Origin: Eublepharis macularius
Taxonomy: Eukaryota; Chordata; Lepidosauria; Squamata; Eublepharidae
Direction: 5' to 3'
Length of the DNA stretch: 64,000 nucleotides
NCBI RefSeq assembly: GCF_028583425.1
Contig: NC_072791.1
Location: forward strand, 44,895,368 to 44,959,367
The position numbers were made by a program, and so were the translations under genes. The notes under the pieces are model-generated. The model was not told where the DNA came from and made no database searches. It saw only the letters and a program-made list of their open reading frames with translations. Below are positions 20,562 to 30,618 of the stretch, in pieces. Every line of letters starts with the position of its first letter. Within the stretch, counting starts at the first letter, position 1.

Positions 20562-22179
20562 CTCGGGCTGCTGGGATCTGGGCTTGGCTCACACCCCGGT
20601 GCGCGTACAGGCCCTGCGCCCTCTTCTGGCGCGCTACCCTAACAAACTAGCGGCTTCCTTTTTAATGGAGGGCTTCTTGAAGGGCTTCCGAATCCCGTTC
20701 ACTGGCCCCCGCGTAGCCACCACCTCAGGCAACCTTAAATCCGCCAGGGAGCTGCCAGACGTGGTCGCAGCCAAGATAGCCAAGGAGGTGGCAGCCGGCC
20801 GGGTCTCCGGCCCTTTCTCCTCCCCTCCCTTACCAAACCTGAGGGTCTCCCCATTGGGGGTGGTCCCCAAGAAGGCCCCCGGGGAATACAGGCTGATCCA
20901 CCATCTTTCATACCCACGGGGCTCTTCCGTCAATGACTCCATCCCCCAAGAGCTATGCTCTGTAAAGTATGCCTCCTTCGACCACGCGGTTCGCCTGGTG
21001 CGGTCGTGCGGCCCGGGGGCTCTCATGGCCAAATGCGACGTGGAATCCGCCTTCCGGCTGTTGCCCGTTCACCCCCTCGACTTTTGCCTGCTAGGTTTTA
21101 GGTTCAGGGAGGGATGGTACGTGGACAGGGCCATGCCCATGGGGTGCTCCTTTGCCTGCGCGGCATTTGAGGCCTTCAGTACCTTTATTGAGTGGGCCGC
21201 CAAGGGCCGGATGGGGTCCCCTCACATTACGCATTATTTGGATGATTTTTTGATCATGGCGCCCCCTGGTGGTGACACTTGTGCTGTTCGTCTCCACATT
21301 TTTCAGTCCTTGGCCAAGGAACTGGGGGTCCCCCTTGCCCAGGAAAAGACTGAGGGCCCGGCCTCCCGCATCACCTACCTGGGTATTGAGCTAGACTCGG
21401 TGGCCGGGCTCTCCCGCCTCCCGCCAGAGAAATTGAGTCGGCTGCGCGACCTCCTCATGGCCAACCTGGCACGGGAAAAATGCACATTGCGGGAGCTCCA
21501 GTCCATTATTGGGCACCTCAACTTCGCCTGCAGGGTGGTCTCCCCGGGGCGGGCCTTCTGTGCCCGCCTCTCCAGGGCCTGCAGGGGGGCCTCTGCGCCT
21601 CACCATCACATCAGGCTCTCTAAGGGGATTAAGGAGGACCTCAGGGTCTGGCTGGACTTCCTCTCCGGTTATAACGGGGTGTCCATGTGGCAGGGCTCTC
21701 TAGACCTGGGGGCCGCCCTGCAGGTCAGGTCGGATGCGTCCGGCAGCTTGGGGTTCGGGGTCTACCTTAATGGGAGGTGGTGCGCAGAGCACTGGCCCCC
21801 CTCGTGGGCCAGCTCCGGGATCCTCAGGGACCTTACATTCCTGGAGCTGTTCCCCATCATGGTTGCCGTGACGGTGTGGCGGGAGCAGCTCAGGGATAAG
21901 AGGGTCCTGTTTTGGTGCGACAACCAGGCCTCTGTGCGGGTGATTAACAAGCAGTCCTCTCGCTCTGAGCGGGTCATGCGCCTCGTTCGCCACTTTGTGT
22001 TGTGCTGCCTTGCTGCTAACATCTCCTTCTCAGCCCGTCATGTAGCAGGCCTGGATAACGGCATCGCAGACGCACTATCTCGCTTCCAGATGGAGAGGTT
22101 CTTCACGCTGGCTCCCGAGGCACGCCGCACACCCGACCCATTCCCGGCAGAGCTGTGGCTGATTGGCGGGACACCGTGA
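20395..22179 (+). CDS. Ngaro reverse transcriptase-RNase H
   Basis: A 594-residue open frame. RT motif A is AKCDVESAF near residue 211, and the catalytic box YLDDFL is near residue 281. RNase H follows, with its acidic residues in SDASGSLGF (about 445), LTFLEL (about 482), WCDNQAS (about 508) and ADALSR (about 558). All catalytic positions are present and there are no stops. The first 60-70 residues overlap Gag in another frame and are Pro-rich, so initiation may be internal or by frameshift. The product would copy the element RNA into DNA. The last 25 nt overlap the recombinase start. Confidence 0.93.
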   Translation: MSTTASPAGPHILAFHAHAGPCLPPPFGGAGPPTAVPTGTGGLAPPPLSRPVAVNSSGCWDLGLAHTPVRVQALRPLLARYPNKLAASFLMEGFLKGFRIPFTGPRVATTSGNLKSARELPDVVAAKIAKEVAAGRVSGPFSSPPLPNLRVSPLGVVPKKAPGEYRLIHHLSYPRGSSVNDSIPQELCSVKYASFDHAVRLVRSCGPGALMAKCDVESAFRLLPVHPLDFCLLGFRFREGWYVDRAMPMGCSFACAAFEAFSTFIEWAAKGRMGSPHITHYLDDFLIMAPPGGDTCAVRLHIFQSLAKELGVPLAQEKTEGPASRITYLGIELDSVAGLSRLPPEKLSRLRDLLMANLAREKCTLRELQSIIGHLNFACRVVSPGRAFCARLSRACRGASAPHHHIRLSKGIKEDLRVWLDFLSGYNGVSMWQGSLDLGAALQVRSDASGSLGFGVYLNGRWCAEHWPPSWASSGILRDLTFLELFPIMVAVTVWREQLRDKRVLFWCDNQASVRVINKQSSRSERVMRLVRHFVLCCLAANISFSARHVAGLDNGIADALSRFQMERFFTLAPEARRTPDPFPAELWLIGGTP

Positions 22180-23078
22180 TGCAAGGAATACTCAGCTCGG
22201 TGGCGCCGTCGACCCTGCGATCATACACCAAGGCGGTGGCACGCTTCTTGGCCTTCGCGGAGGGACTGGAGGGGCCACCCCCCTGGCCAGCATCTCAGGC
22301 GATGGTGTTGCAATACCTGGCCCACTTGCATGGGCAGGGCCTCGCGGCAGGGACCATGCGCAGAGTCCTGGCCGCTATTTCCTTCTTCAGCAAGGCGGGG
22401 GGCTTCCCTGATCCCTGCGACTGTTTTGAGGCTCGCAGAGCCGTGGACGGGTGGGGTCGGGCCGCCCCGCATGTTCCCGACCAGCGGAGGCCCATCACCT
22501 TGCCCATCCTGCGAGCCATACTCCGGGAGGTTCCTGGTATTTGCTGGTCCTCATACGAGGCGCAGCTTCTTCACACGACCTTTGTTTTGGCCTTTTTCGG
22601 GGCATTCCGGGTGGGGGAGTTGGTGGCCGGGTCCTGCCGGGACCCCTCGGGCAGGGCCTTGGCCCTGGGGGATGTTGCCCTCGCTAGACACAAGGTGGCC
22701 ATTACCATACGCCGCTCCAAAACTGACCAGCAGGGCCGAGGGGTCGCGGTCCTCCTACGATCCTCGCGGGAGAGGGCCATTTGCCCGGTTCTGGCAATCC
22801 GGTCCTTCTTGGCGGTACGGCCCCATTCCTCCGGCCCCTTCCTCATTCACAGAGACGGGTCCCCCCTCACACGGTACCAGTTCGCGGCCCTCCTGCGGGC
22901 GTGCCTGCAGGCAGCCGGGTTCCCACCCAAGGAGTTTGCGACCCACTCCTTCCGCATAGGCGCAGCCACAGTGGCCTCAGCCCTTGGTCTTCCCCCCGCC
23001 GCCATCCAGCGCCTCGGCCGGTGGCGGTCCAATGCCTTTCGTTCCTACATCCGCCCGGCCCGGGCTATCAGGTGCTAA
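22155..23078 (+). CDS. Ngaro tyrosine recombinase
   Basis: A 307-residue frame beginning inside the end of the RT frame. The N-terminal half resembles a SAM-like DNA-binding domain (STLRSYTKAVARFLAFAEG). The catalytic residues are all visible: Arg in FGAFRVGELV (about 152), HSFR (His264, Arg267), and Tyr298 in SYIRP. This enzyme replaces the integrase of LTR elements and inserts circular DNA by recombination, so no target duplication is expected. The frame is intact. It overlaps the next frame by about 95 nt. Confidence 0.93.
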   Translation: MADWRDTVMQGILSSVAPSTLRSYTKAVARFLAFAEGLEGPPPWPASQAMVLQYLAHLHGQGLAAGTMRRVLAAISFFSKAGGFPDPCDCFEARRAVDGWGRAAPHVPDQRRPITLPILRAILREVPGICWSSYEAQLLHTTFVLAFFGAFRVGELVAGSCRDPSGRALALGDVALARHKVAITIRRSKTDQQGRGVAVLLRSSRERAICPVLAIRSFLAVRPHSSGPFLIHRDGSPLTRYQFAALLRACLQAAGFPPKEFATHSFRIGAATVASALGLPPAAIQRLGRWRSNAFRSYIRPARAIRC

Positions 23079-23676
23079 TGTTTTCTGTGCTCCCATGTTT
23101 CCAGGTCAGCGGAGGACAGTGTGGATTTGCGGCCACAGCATCGTGCACTGGGCCGGGAAGTACGCGGCATCATCTGGATGGGGAAGACACCTCGGGCTGG
23201 ACGACCGCGTCAAGATCCACTGGCTTGGCGTCCGGGGCATGACATGGGACGCGCTCGTCCCCACCGTGGTCCATCAGGCTCGGCGGCAGGGCCCACCCGA
23301 CGCACTTGTTATTCAGCTGGGAGAGAACGACCTGGGCAGGCGTGAAGGCCCGGACCTTAGGCGTGCCATGTGCAGTGACCTGGACTATCTGCGGGGCTTA
23401 TTCCCTGGGACCTTTTTTCTGTGGTCGGACTTGCTCCAGAGGCGCTGTTGGCGTTTCGCGCGCCAGCCAGACAAGGTCGACGGCATCCGGCAAAGGCTGG
23501 CACGCGCCATGGGGCAGTACATCACGGCGGCCGGCGGCCTGCTCATCATGCACCCTGACATCTCTTTTCGCGTGGAAGCGTTGTTCTGCCAGGACGGGGT
23601 CCATTTGTCCAGCTGGGGGCAGGACATATGGCTGCAGGGCCTGCGGGACGGCCTGCTGGAGTGGCTTCAGCGGTAG
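22984..23676 (+). CDS. Ngaro SGNH hydrolase
   Basis: A 230-residue frame. Similarity begins near residue 42, so the real start may be internal or the protein may be made by re-initiation. Block I is WICGHS with Ser52 as the nucleophile (GHS in place of GDS), block III is IQLGENDL, and block V is DGVHLS with Asp204 and His207. These are the Ser-Asp-His elements of SGNH/GDSL esterases. Such hydrolases occur in vertebrate Ngaro elements and, independently, in ORF1 of CR1 (compare 35895-36801, where the Ser is lost). Substrate and role are unknown; a membrane or lipid target is often suggested. Confidence 0.85.
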   Translation: MVFPPPPSSASAGGGPMPFVPTSARPGLSGANVFCAPMFPGQRRTVWICGHSIVHWAGKYAASSGWGRHLGLDDRVKIHWLGVRGMTWDALVPTVVHQARRQGPPDALVIQLGENDLGRREGPDLRRAMCSDLDYLRGLFPGTFFLWSDLLQRRCWRFARQPDKVDGIRQRLARAMGQYITAAGGLLIMHPDISFRVEALFCQDGVHLSSWGQDIWLQGLRDGLLEWLQR

Positions 23677-24125
23677 GAGCGTTGGCGGGAGCCCCCCCCC
23701 CGGGGGGGGCTCTGGTGGCGGTTGGTCATTGGATCGGATCTCTTTTGGGGGGAATCAGGGCCTCTGCCCTGGTTCCCGGCAAGGGGATTCCCATAAGGAA
23801 TCTTGGGAGTGAGTGACGGAGGTGCATGCCCAGCTCGGGGGCTGCCAGGGCGTACTCACTACCAGGTGGCAGGGGAATCATGCAGGGGTGTACACCCATG
23901 TGATTCCCTCCCAAAATGCCACTCCTGGGTTCCCCCCTTCAGCACGGGTCTGAAGGGGGAGGGGCCATCGGCTGGCAGGCGGGCCAGCCGATGCACTGGG
24001 ATCCGATCCACATGACTGCCAATGCTTCCTACCTGCTGTTGTTTTAATAAAGTTTGAGCCGAATTTTTTTCCCAGTCACGTGTGTGGTCTCTGTTTGTTG
24101 CCGCGCCCCCCCCCCCCCCCGGCCT
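23677..24125 (+). terminator. Ngaro 3' non-coding region with AATAAA
   Basis: The region contains a C/G hairpin near 23690-23712, an inverted repeat pair GGATCGGATC (near 23731) and GATCCGATCC (near 23999), a local stem ATCGGCTGGC/GCCAGCCGAT near 23968-23993, and AATAAA near 24047 followed by a GT-rich stretch and a run of C. It probably supplies the poly(A) signal and part of the terminal repeat structure needed for recombination. Confidence 0.6.
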
Positions 24126-25457
24126 CCTCACCCCTTCAGCACTAGGCTGCAATTCTTTTGCCAAGACCTTTAAAAACATGATTATATTTTAACATTTTAT
24201 CTGTGGGCATGAGACATTTTTATTATGGGCTGTTTAACTAGATGTTTTCATGGCTGATTTGCACTGTTTTGATGATGATGATGTCAGTCACTCTTAAATG
24301 CTGGATAAAGCTCACCTAATTATTAAATAAATATAAACAAATTCTGCACTGATGTTGGGCTACACCATCCATCTTCTAGAGGAAGGCACAGGAATCCCTC
24401 CACTGTCACAGTTGCAAGTCTAATAACATTCTGTCCAGCTTCCTCCTATCTGTTTCAGGAGGGTGTCAACTATTCAGAGATGGGGGAGTGACTCTTCCTC
24501 ACATGTTCTGTAGTTCTTAGTCCTCCCTGCAGCCAAATCAAGCAGGGCAAAATATTCTACAAACTTCCCAGGAGAGAAGGGTTCATAAAAGCTGACAAGA
24601 GGGGGCTCATTTCTACTCTAATTTCAATTAAAACCAGACACCGTGTCAGCTGATATGACCTCCGCTATTGAGGTAAACCCACTGGAAAAAGAGGCTGCTT
24701 GTGGGTTTGAGAAATCTTATAAGGGCAAAACATGACTCAAAAGATAACCATAGAAAGCCCCTCGTTGCAGCTGCCAGCACCACCTTGCCCCTCATCAGAG
24801 TACTTTGGAGCTGACAGATCCAAATATGGTCCCATCACCCACAAGAGAGATTTCTCCTTCAGGTCCTCCTAATCTCCACTGAAAGGGCTGTGCAGTATGG
24901 GGAGGGGGGGCAGGAAGAAGCTGGCTGGGTTGCTGCGTCTCATGTCTCTTCTCCCTTTGTATATACCTCCTGGAACGATTATTAAACGCAATTTACAAAA
25001 AAGAGGTGACCTGCACGATCTTTATTTCTTCTTTCAACAAGTGCTGCCTGCAGGGTCCTGATTCTGAATTCTGTTTCAATTATAGCTGCCATTTTAACAC
25101 AAAGCGACTTGTGTCTGCAATTACCGGCTCTTGCTACCACCAAGCAACAGTAAAAATGGATCTGGTAGCAAGAAGACAGGTCTGCTGGTTGAGAATATTT
25201 CATTTGCCATGATTAAAGGAGTAAACAGAGGCAGCGGCAGTATATGCTACCACTCCTGCTAGCAACAAGAGCCTCCCAAGGGTAAACAGATGCTGAACAT
25301 GCCAGTGCAATGCCACCCCTCAGTGCTGCACTCCCAGGGGCATGTATCAGAAAAACTGTTAACTGATGGCTCAGTGCCAAAATTCACCATTTATGTAACA
25401 CAAGTCCGGCCACAGGTGCCTGACCCAACCTGTAGTCACAAGTACGAGCAAGGTAAC
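24126..25457. other. no gene; SINE-like tail and non-repeat DNA
   Basis: Near 24320 the sequence ends in a TAATTATTAAATAAATA tail, typical of a SINE or LINE end. From about 24980 to 25230 the sequence looks single-copy and non-repetitive, but no frame or splice-bounded exon can be supported. Confidence 0.4.
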
Positions 25458-25460
25458 TCA

Positions 25461-25811
25461 GAGCCAAGCTACAAGTGACGCCTGACACAGGTTGGACACT
25501 TGTCAGCTTCCCTCAAGTTTTGATGGGAAACGTAGGCATCCTGGTCTTACAGCTTGGCTCTCCATTTAATTGAAGTTTACAGCAACCCACACACACTAAC
25601 CCAGCGGAGGGGAAGGGGGGCGCCCAGCGAGAGCCCAATGCCTGCAATCCCTTCCCGACCACATGTTCTCCCTCCCATAGACTGCCGCTCTGTAAACTTC
25701 AATTAAATGGAGAGCCACGCTGCAAGACCAGGATGCCTACATTTCCCATCAAAACTTGAGGGAAGCTGACAAGTGTCCAACCTGTGTCAGGCGTCACTTG
25801 TAGCTTGGCTC
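25461..25811. mobile_element. palindromic MITE, family B copy 2
   Basis: Termini GAGCCAAGCTACAAGTGACG and inverse, with an exact 3-bp duplication TCA (25458-25460 and 25812-25814). The arms are about 115 bp and nearly perfect inverses. A roughly 115-bp non-palindromic loop sits between them. Copy 4 at 50696 shares the arms but lacks this loop. Confidence 0.88.
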
Positions 25812-26116
25812 TCAGCTTCATTTTCTCCTACAATTGTTCATTTCAAACATGAGGAGTGTGATGATTTTAAGTGTGTGTCTTTAAATGTTTGGCGTGGTAC
25901 TGATGAAGAATGTGGGTGAAAGAGTGAGATGAGTGAGTGAGATGATTGGTTGATGACTGAGAGTGTGGGCAGAGTGAACTGCTGTTTTTAGTTACTGAGA
26001 GAGAGAGAAAAGCGGGCAACCTGTGTGCAGTCTGAGGGTGCCTATGCATTTCTGAGAGAAATATTGATTCTAGTTCAGTTAGGCAACCTGTATGGAAGCC
26101 TGAACTTTGTGTGTCT

Positions 26117-26340
26117 GGCTGTTTCCACACGTCTTCTCCCCCTCCCGAAAAATGACGCAAAACTTATGAAACGATGCGGCTTCATGGCGCGATTTCCCGA
26201 CATGACTTTGCTTCATGGCATGATGAGGTCAGAAAACGCGCCACAAAGTGAATTCATGATGGAAAATCACGCTGTGAAGGTGCACCATTCCGTAAGTTTT
26301 GCGCCATTTTTTTGGAGGGGGGGAACGTGTGGAAACAGCC
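26117..26340. mobile_element. palindromic MITE, family A copy 4, nested in LTR
   Basis: Termini GGCTGTTTCCACACG and inverse; 3-bp duplication TCT (26114-26116 and 26341-26343). The interior is only partly palindromic (CTTCATGGCGCGATTT against AAATCACGCTGTGAAG). Confidence 0.85.
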
Positions 26341-26358
26341 TCTGTGAGGGAACATTAA

Positions 26359-26789
26359 GAGCCTTGCTACAAGTGACATTTTACACGTGAAGGATAAAGG
26401 ATCATTTTCGCAAGTCTTTCTGGGAACTGAAGTTCCTTTCCCCCACCCCTTTTCCTTCTGTTCCTTCCCCTCGCTGCCTGAAGAGACAGAGAGAGCCTAC
26501 GGCAACATCAGCTTTTGCAAATCGTCTTGCTGGGGGGGGGGCAGGGAATGCTCCGGAGAAAGCTGAGAAAGTTGCAGCTGCCTGCCCCAAAGATCATTGA
26601 GAGCAGGCTTGTGACTGGAGAAACGATTTGCAAAAGTTGCTGTTGCTGCAGGCTTTCTCTGTCTCTTCAGGCAGCAAGGGGAAGGAACAGAAGGAAAAGG
26701 GGTGGGGGAGAGGAACTTCAGTTCCCAGAAAGACTTGCGAAAATGATCCTTTATCCTTCACGTGTAAAATGTCACTTGTAGCAAGGCTC
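26359..26789. mobile_element. palindromic MITE, family B copy 3, nested in LTR
   Basis: Termini GAGCCTTGCTACAAGTGAC and inverse. The right flank is TCA (26790-26792); the left is TAA. Copy 1 of the LTR reads TCA at this point, so the original duplication was TCA and the left copy has mutated. Long arms (about 170 bp) with a G-rich interruption near 26531. The interior is unlike copies 1, 2 and 4. Confidence 0.85.
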
Positions 26790-27191
26790 TCAGTCTGACC
26801 AAAGCAGGCAAACTATGTGTGCACCTGAGAGAGAAAGTTTATGTATATCTGTGTGACTGAGCCTATGAAAAGAAACTTTAAAACTGAGAACTATCTTTGA
26901 AACCATTAAGCTTAAGTAATAGTGTGAAATCAATATGCTTCTTGTAAAAATAAATGTTTGTGTTGTTGTTGTTTTCTATCTCAGAGTATATGTTATTCCT
27001 ATATCCCATTCCTTTCCTCAGGGTCACATAGTTCCACGAAGGAGCCTGATGCTTGGGCATGTTATTAAAAGGTAAATTTAAATTACTTGTTTTGGAATAT
27101 AATTCCTGGTAGCAGCAATTTATCCAGAGGGTGTAAGAAGAGGGTTAAAGGCAAACTCTAACTGAAAAATAAAGAGGGTCGTAACAAGGAG

Positions 27192-27423
27192 TATCAGGAC
27201 ACACCTGGCAGCCATGCCTTTGGGCTTTCGAGACCTGCCTTCCCCAAGCAGCTTTGCCTGGGAGTGGCTTTGGTTAGTCGTGCCATGTTCAGTGATGAAG
27301 GAAAGGCTGCTTCAGAGCACAGGCTTAGAGTTACTGTCTTCTTTTTATTGCTTCAATGTTGCTTTCTAATAGCCCAACCCCACAGTAGGTTTTTTCTGAG
27401 TTATTGCCCTCCCTACACTATGT
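27192..27423. other. no gene recognised
   Basis: Short non-repeat gap between the third LTR and the 5S SINE. Confidence 0.4.
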
Positions 27424-27606
27424 AAGTACATATGCTCTCAAGTCACAACTGACTTATTATGACAACCCCAGCAAGGGGCTTTCAAGACAAGTGAGAAGAC
27501 AAGAGGTGGTTTGCCATTGCCTTCCTCTGCACAGTTTTCCTTGGTCTCTCATCCTGGTAGCAACCCTGTTTAGCTTTTGAGATTTGATGAGATCAAGGAA
27601 TACCAT
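27424..27606 (-). repeat. 5S-rRNA-derived SINE
   Basis: Minus-strand copy: inverse of the CAAGTCACAACTGACTTATT tail, AGAGGTGGTTTGCCATTGCC body, and a shortened 5S-like head with inverted AAGCTAAACAGGGTT. Confidence 0.75.
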
Positions 27607-29098
27607 TCCACGTTCCCACCCCTTCCTACATGAATGCTATGAAAATACCATTGTGTAGCATTTATTCATGGCAGTGGAAACTAATTGCTGGCTGCTACTT
27701 GTTGGTGCAACAACAGTGTTGGATCTGATTTCTACGACAAGTGCATCCCACCCCCACCCCAGTTGTGCACTTCTACCAGCTCCTGGAACCAAAGAACAAT
27801 GCCCTCCTCCCCCTCCTGTACTGCCATGAGCACCGACTTCCAGCTTGAGGAAGGTGAGCAGGGGGAGATTTACAGCCATGGTTATGGAGTGGTACGTGAG
27901 CAGTTTGTCACACTGAGTCCTGGCACCCTGTCCTACCTATGTTGTGTGTATTTTATTGATGTTGAGCCAAAGGAGTCTGGAGCAGAGGGGAGTCTGGAAG
28001 GAAAGCTACTCATGTGAAAAATGAACCAAGCCAAACAGGACTGAGAAAGACAGACATGTAGGGGAAGGGGGTGAAAGGGCCAGATTATAAAATACAAGAC
28101 AAATGTCTTCCCAGGCAACAGAGTTAGGGAGAGGGGATACAGGTGAGTCAGAGAGAATAGAGATGCTGCCTTCGAATGGGATCAGAACTTTATTGGAGCA
28201 AGGAGGAAGGGGGAAAGGAGCAAAGATCCACAGAGAAAGGCCCAAGGACGATGCTGGGTTTTTAAGCAAAGCCATCCTTGGCCCCTTCCCTTGCTTACTT
28301 GGGATTATTAGCCCCCCCCCAGCCCCTCTCTCCACCATTGCCACCAAAAGAGACAAGGGAGAGTTGGGTCTGTTTAGAATTTCACATGCCTGCCTTCTCC
28401 CAGAATGCTAAACTTTTAAGACAACCCTCCTCAACCCCAAATCAAGGGGTTTTGTTGGTGAGGCAGACCGTGAGATTTCCTGTTATGAAGAAGAAAGGAC
28501 AGAATATGGGAGAAAGAGAAAGAGACTGAGATGGAGGGCTTGCTTTGTGCTTCCAACAAGCCACTAAAGGTGCATTTTTAATTAAATTTATACAAAATGT
28601 GTCAGTTTTATCTCTGTGTTTCAAACCTGACTCCTTTCTATCAAAGTAAAGTATTGATCTTCACTGCCCTGAAGCTACCTTACTGAATTAAACAGAATAA
28701 ATAGAAGGAGGACTGAAAGGGCTCCGAAACAACTGCAGTGAGAGAGGCGAATGTTTAATGGCTCGGCGCAGTCATTTGCTGCAATTAAAAAACAAAACCA
28801 TTTAGAAGGGGCTGTTAACACCTTGAAGTCTGAACAGTCCTCACTTCAAAAAAAAAAAAAAAAGCTGCCAAACAGCTCCCAGGCAAAACATTTTAATTGG
28901 TATAAATATTTCCAACCTCAGCCATGCACTGGTGCATATGTGCACGGTACAGACAGAAGAGCAAATGAAGCAAGATGAAGATGGGCCCAGAGATGTGCAG
29001 GACCAACAGAAGAGGGAAATAATCATTTGTCTGATGCAAAAAAGAGAGAAGAAAAGTGCCTGATAGATGACAAACAGATGTATACAGAAATGCAAGTG
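27607..29098. other. no gene recognised
   Basis: The longest plus-strand frame (27685-28017, 110 codons) and minus-strand frames around 28006-28356 show no domain, and their residues look random. An A-run lies at about 28849-28863. Confidence 0.4.
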
Positions 29099-29505
29099 CA
29101 GGGACGGCGCAAGGGTTTTTGGCGCTCGTGGCTGGCCAGCCAGGCGCCCCCCTGCATGCGCGCAAGTGCGTGTGCACCGGCCTGCGTGATGACGTCATGC
29201 ATGCCATCATCACGGAGCACACACGCCACCACCAGCCCGATCACTGCGGCGGGCAGCTGTGGCGGTGCGCAGGTGGCCTCTGAGCTCTCCCGCTCGGCTG
29301 CTTGTGCTGCCGCAGATGCCAGCCTGTGGCGGCTGTGCCCGGCCAGGGGTGTGTGCTGGCAGCGGCGGGAGCGCGGGGCAGGAGGGATAGGAGGCTGCAG
29401 CTCTGTGGCACACACTCCCACCCCCCACGCCTCCTCCGGCGCTCCCTCCGGCACCCCGTGCCTGAGGCCACTGCCTACCTGGCCTCAATGGGCGTGCCAG
29501 CCCTG
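29099..29505. mobile_element. GC-rich hAT-like element
   Basis: Begins CAGGGACGGCGCAAG; the inverse of its end reads CAGGGCTGGCACGCC. The 8-bp flanks TGCAAGTG (29091-29098) and TTCAGGTG (29506-29513) match at 6 of 8 positions. The GC-rich interior produces several overlapping long frames that are shadows, not genes. Confidence 0.55.
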
Positions 29506-29661
29506 TTCAGGTGACCAGACTCCCAAGTGGACGGGTATCCTGTGCAGGATGCTGAGCATAGATGTATTCAGTAATAGTCAATGTAGAAACCTACATCCTC
29601 CAGAGGCCTCAAAAGTACAATTGGAAACAGAGTTACACCCATCTAGGCCCATTGTATACAT

Positions 29662-29835
29662 GTACACATGAAGCTGTCTTATACTGAATCAGACCCTTGG
29701 TACATCAAGTTCATTACTGTCCACTCAGATTGGCATAAGCTCTCCAAGGTCTCAGGCAGAGCAGCTTCGCATCACCTACAACCTTATTCTTTTAGCTGGA
29801 GAGGCCAGGGATTGAACCTGGAGCCTCTGGCATTG
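29662..29835 (-). repeat. tRNA-derived SINE, body and B box
   Basis: Minus-strand reading: GGTTCAATCCCTGGCCTCTC (B box), AGCTAAAAGAATAAGG, then CTGATTCAGTATAAGACAGC and TTCATGTGTAC at the tail. Same family as 1-70 and 31275-31420. Confidence 0.8.
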
Positions 29836-29841
29836 ACTTCA

Positions 29842-29882
29842 ATGGACTTTGATGGAAGTAACTCAGTTTAGAATTGCAGTCC
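29842..29882. repeat. half of a family C palindrome
   Basis: TTGACTTCAATGGACTTTGA through AGAATTGCAGTCCTA matches, with divergence, the right half of the short palindrome at 53218-53295. Confidence 0.5.
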
Positions 29883-30618
29883 TAGTCATCTATAGCCTAG
29901 TTTAGAAGGTTGACATATGCATTGATCTGATTCAGCAGCTTAGCACTCAATGGCTGGCAATGGAATGTGTGCGCTGCCTCCACAGTAGGAAAGTATTGCA
30001 TGTTCAGCATTCTGGGAGATGGAAAGCAGATGAAATCTGAGGTGAAAGAAAGATTAGTGACTGAGAAGTGCAGTATGTGGTAGCTGTTTTACACACGCAA
30101 GTCACCAGGAGTGCTATTTAGAGGGGACTGTGGGGGAGCCTCCCCATCCTGCAATTGCTGATCATACGTGATGGTTCCTCGGGAACGCCTTTATGTCTGG
30201 TTATTAACATGGTACAAAAGCCACAGCAAATGTCCTTAAAATACACTAACTTTAAGTGCTTTAATCTCCTAAACATATTTCTTAGGACTTTGGATTTTGC
30301 TGTGAATTTTGGTTCTACATTATTTAAATGGTGCCCCCCTCAAGTCATCACTCGATAGAGCCATCATCATATGATGAACATGCACAATGATAAACTTGTA
30401 CTCTTAAGAACAGAATGGTCAGAGAAGGTCTACAGCATAAATCCCTACTGGATGTGGAAAAGCTTGCTGGAGAACTTTTATGTTGCATTTGGGAAAAGCC
30501 AAAACACTAAAATATACATGTGAAGATACAACCACAAGCTATACTGTAGTCTGGTCCAAATGAGTATACATCTCTTCATGCTGATCTCATACTTGATCCT
30601 ATCCAAGTGTAGGGAAAC
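29883..30618. other. no gene recognised
   Basis: No repeat family, splice-bounded exon or domain-bearing frame seen. Confidence 0.4.

Larger units (their letters stand above)
18520..24125 (+). mobile_element. Ngaro/DIRS-type tyrosine-recombinase retrotransposon, apparently intact
   Basis: A sharply GC-rich block in AT-rich surroundings. In order it holds a promoter region, Gag with a CCCH-type finger, RT-RNase H, tyrosine recombinase and an SGNH hydrolase, then a 3' region with AATAAA. There is no aspartic protease and no DDE integrase. The YR after RNase H places it in the DIRS order; absence of a methyltransferase-like domain and presence of a hydrolase fit Ngaro better than DIRS1. The RT-RH, YR and hydrolase frames are uninterrupted, which suggests a recent insertion. 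The ends are approximate: I could not see the split direct repeats expected of Ngaro by eye. Confidence 0.85.
25857..27186 (+). mobile_element. solo LTR, copy 3, with two nested MITEs
   Basis: Begins TGTGATGATTTTAAG and ends GGGTCGTAACA, with an exact 5-bp duplication AGGAG (25852-25856 and 27187-27191). Without the MITEs at 26117-26340 and 26359-26789 the LTR is about 670 bp, like copies 1 and 2. A clear AATAAA equivalent (AAAATAAATG) lies near 26946. Confidence 0.88.

Noticed and set aside
27685-28356. Overlapping 110-codon frames on both strands
   Set aside because: No domain, no splice pattern, and residue use looks random.
29023-29671. Plus-strand frame of 214 codons and minus-strand shadows
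   Set aside because: Explained by the GC-rich hAT-like element at 29099-29505; stops are rare there because of base composition.
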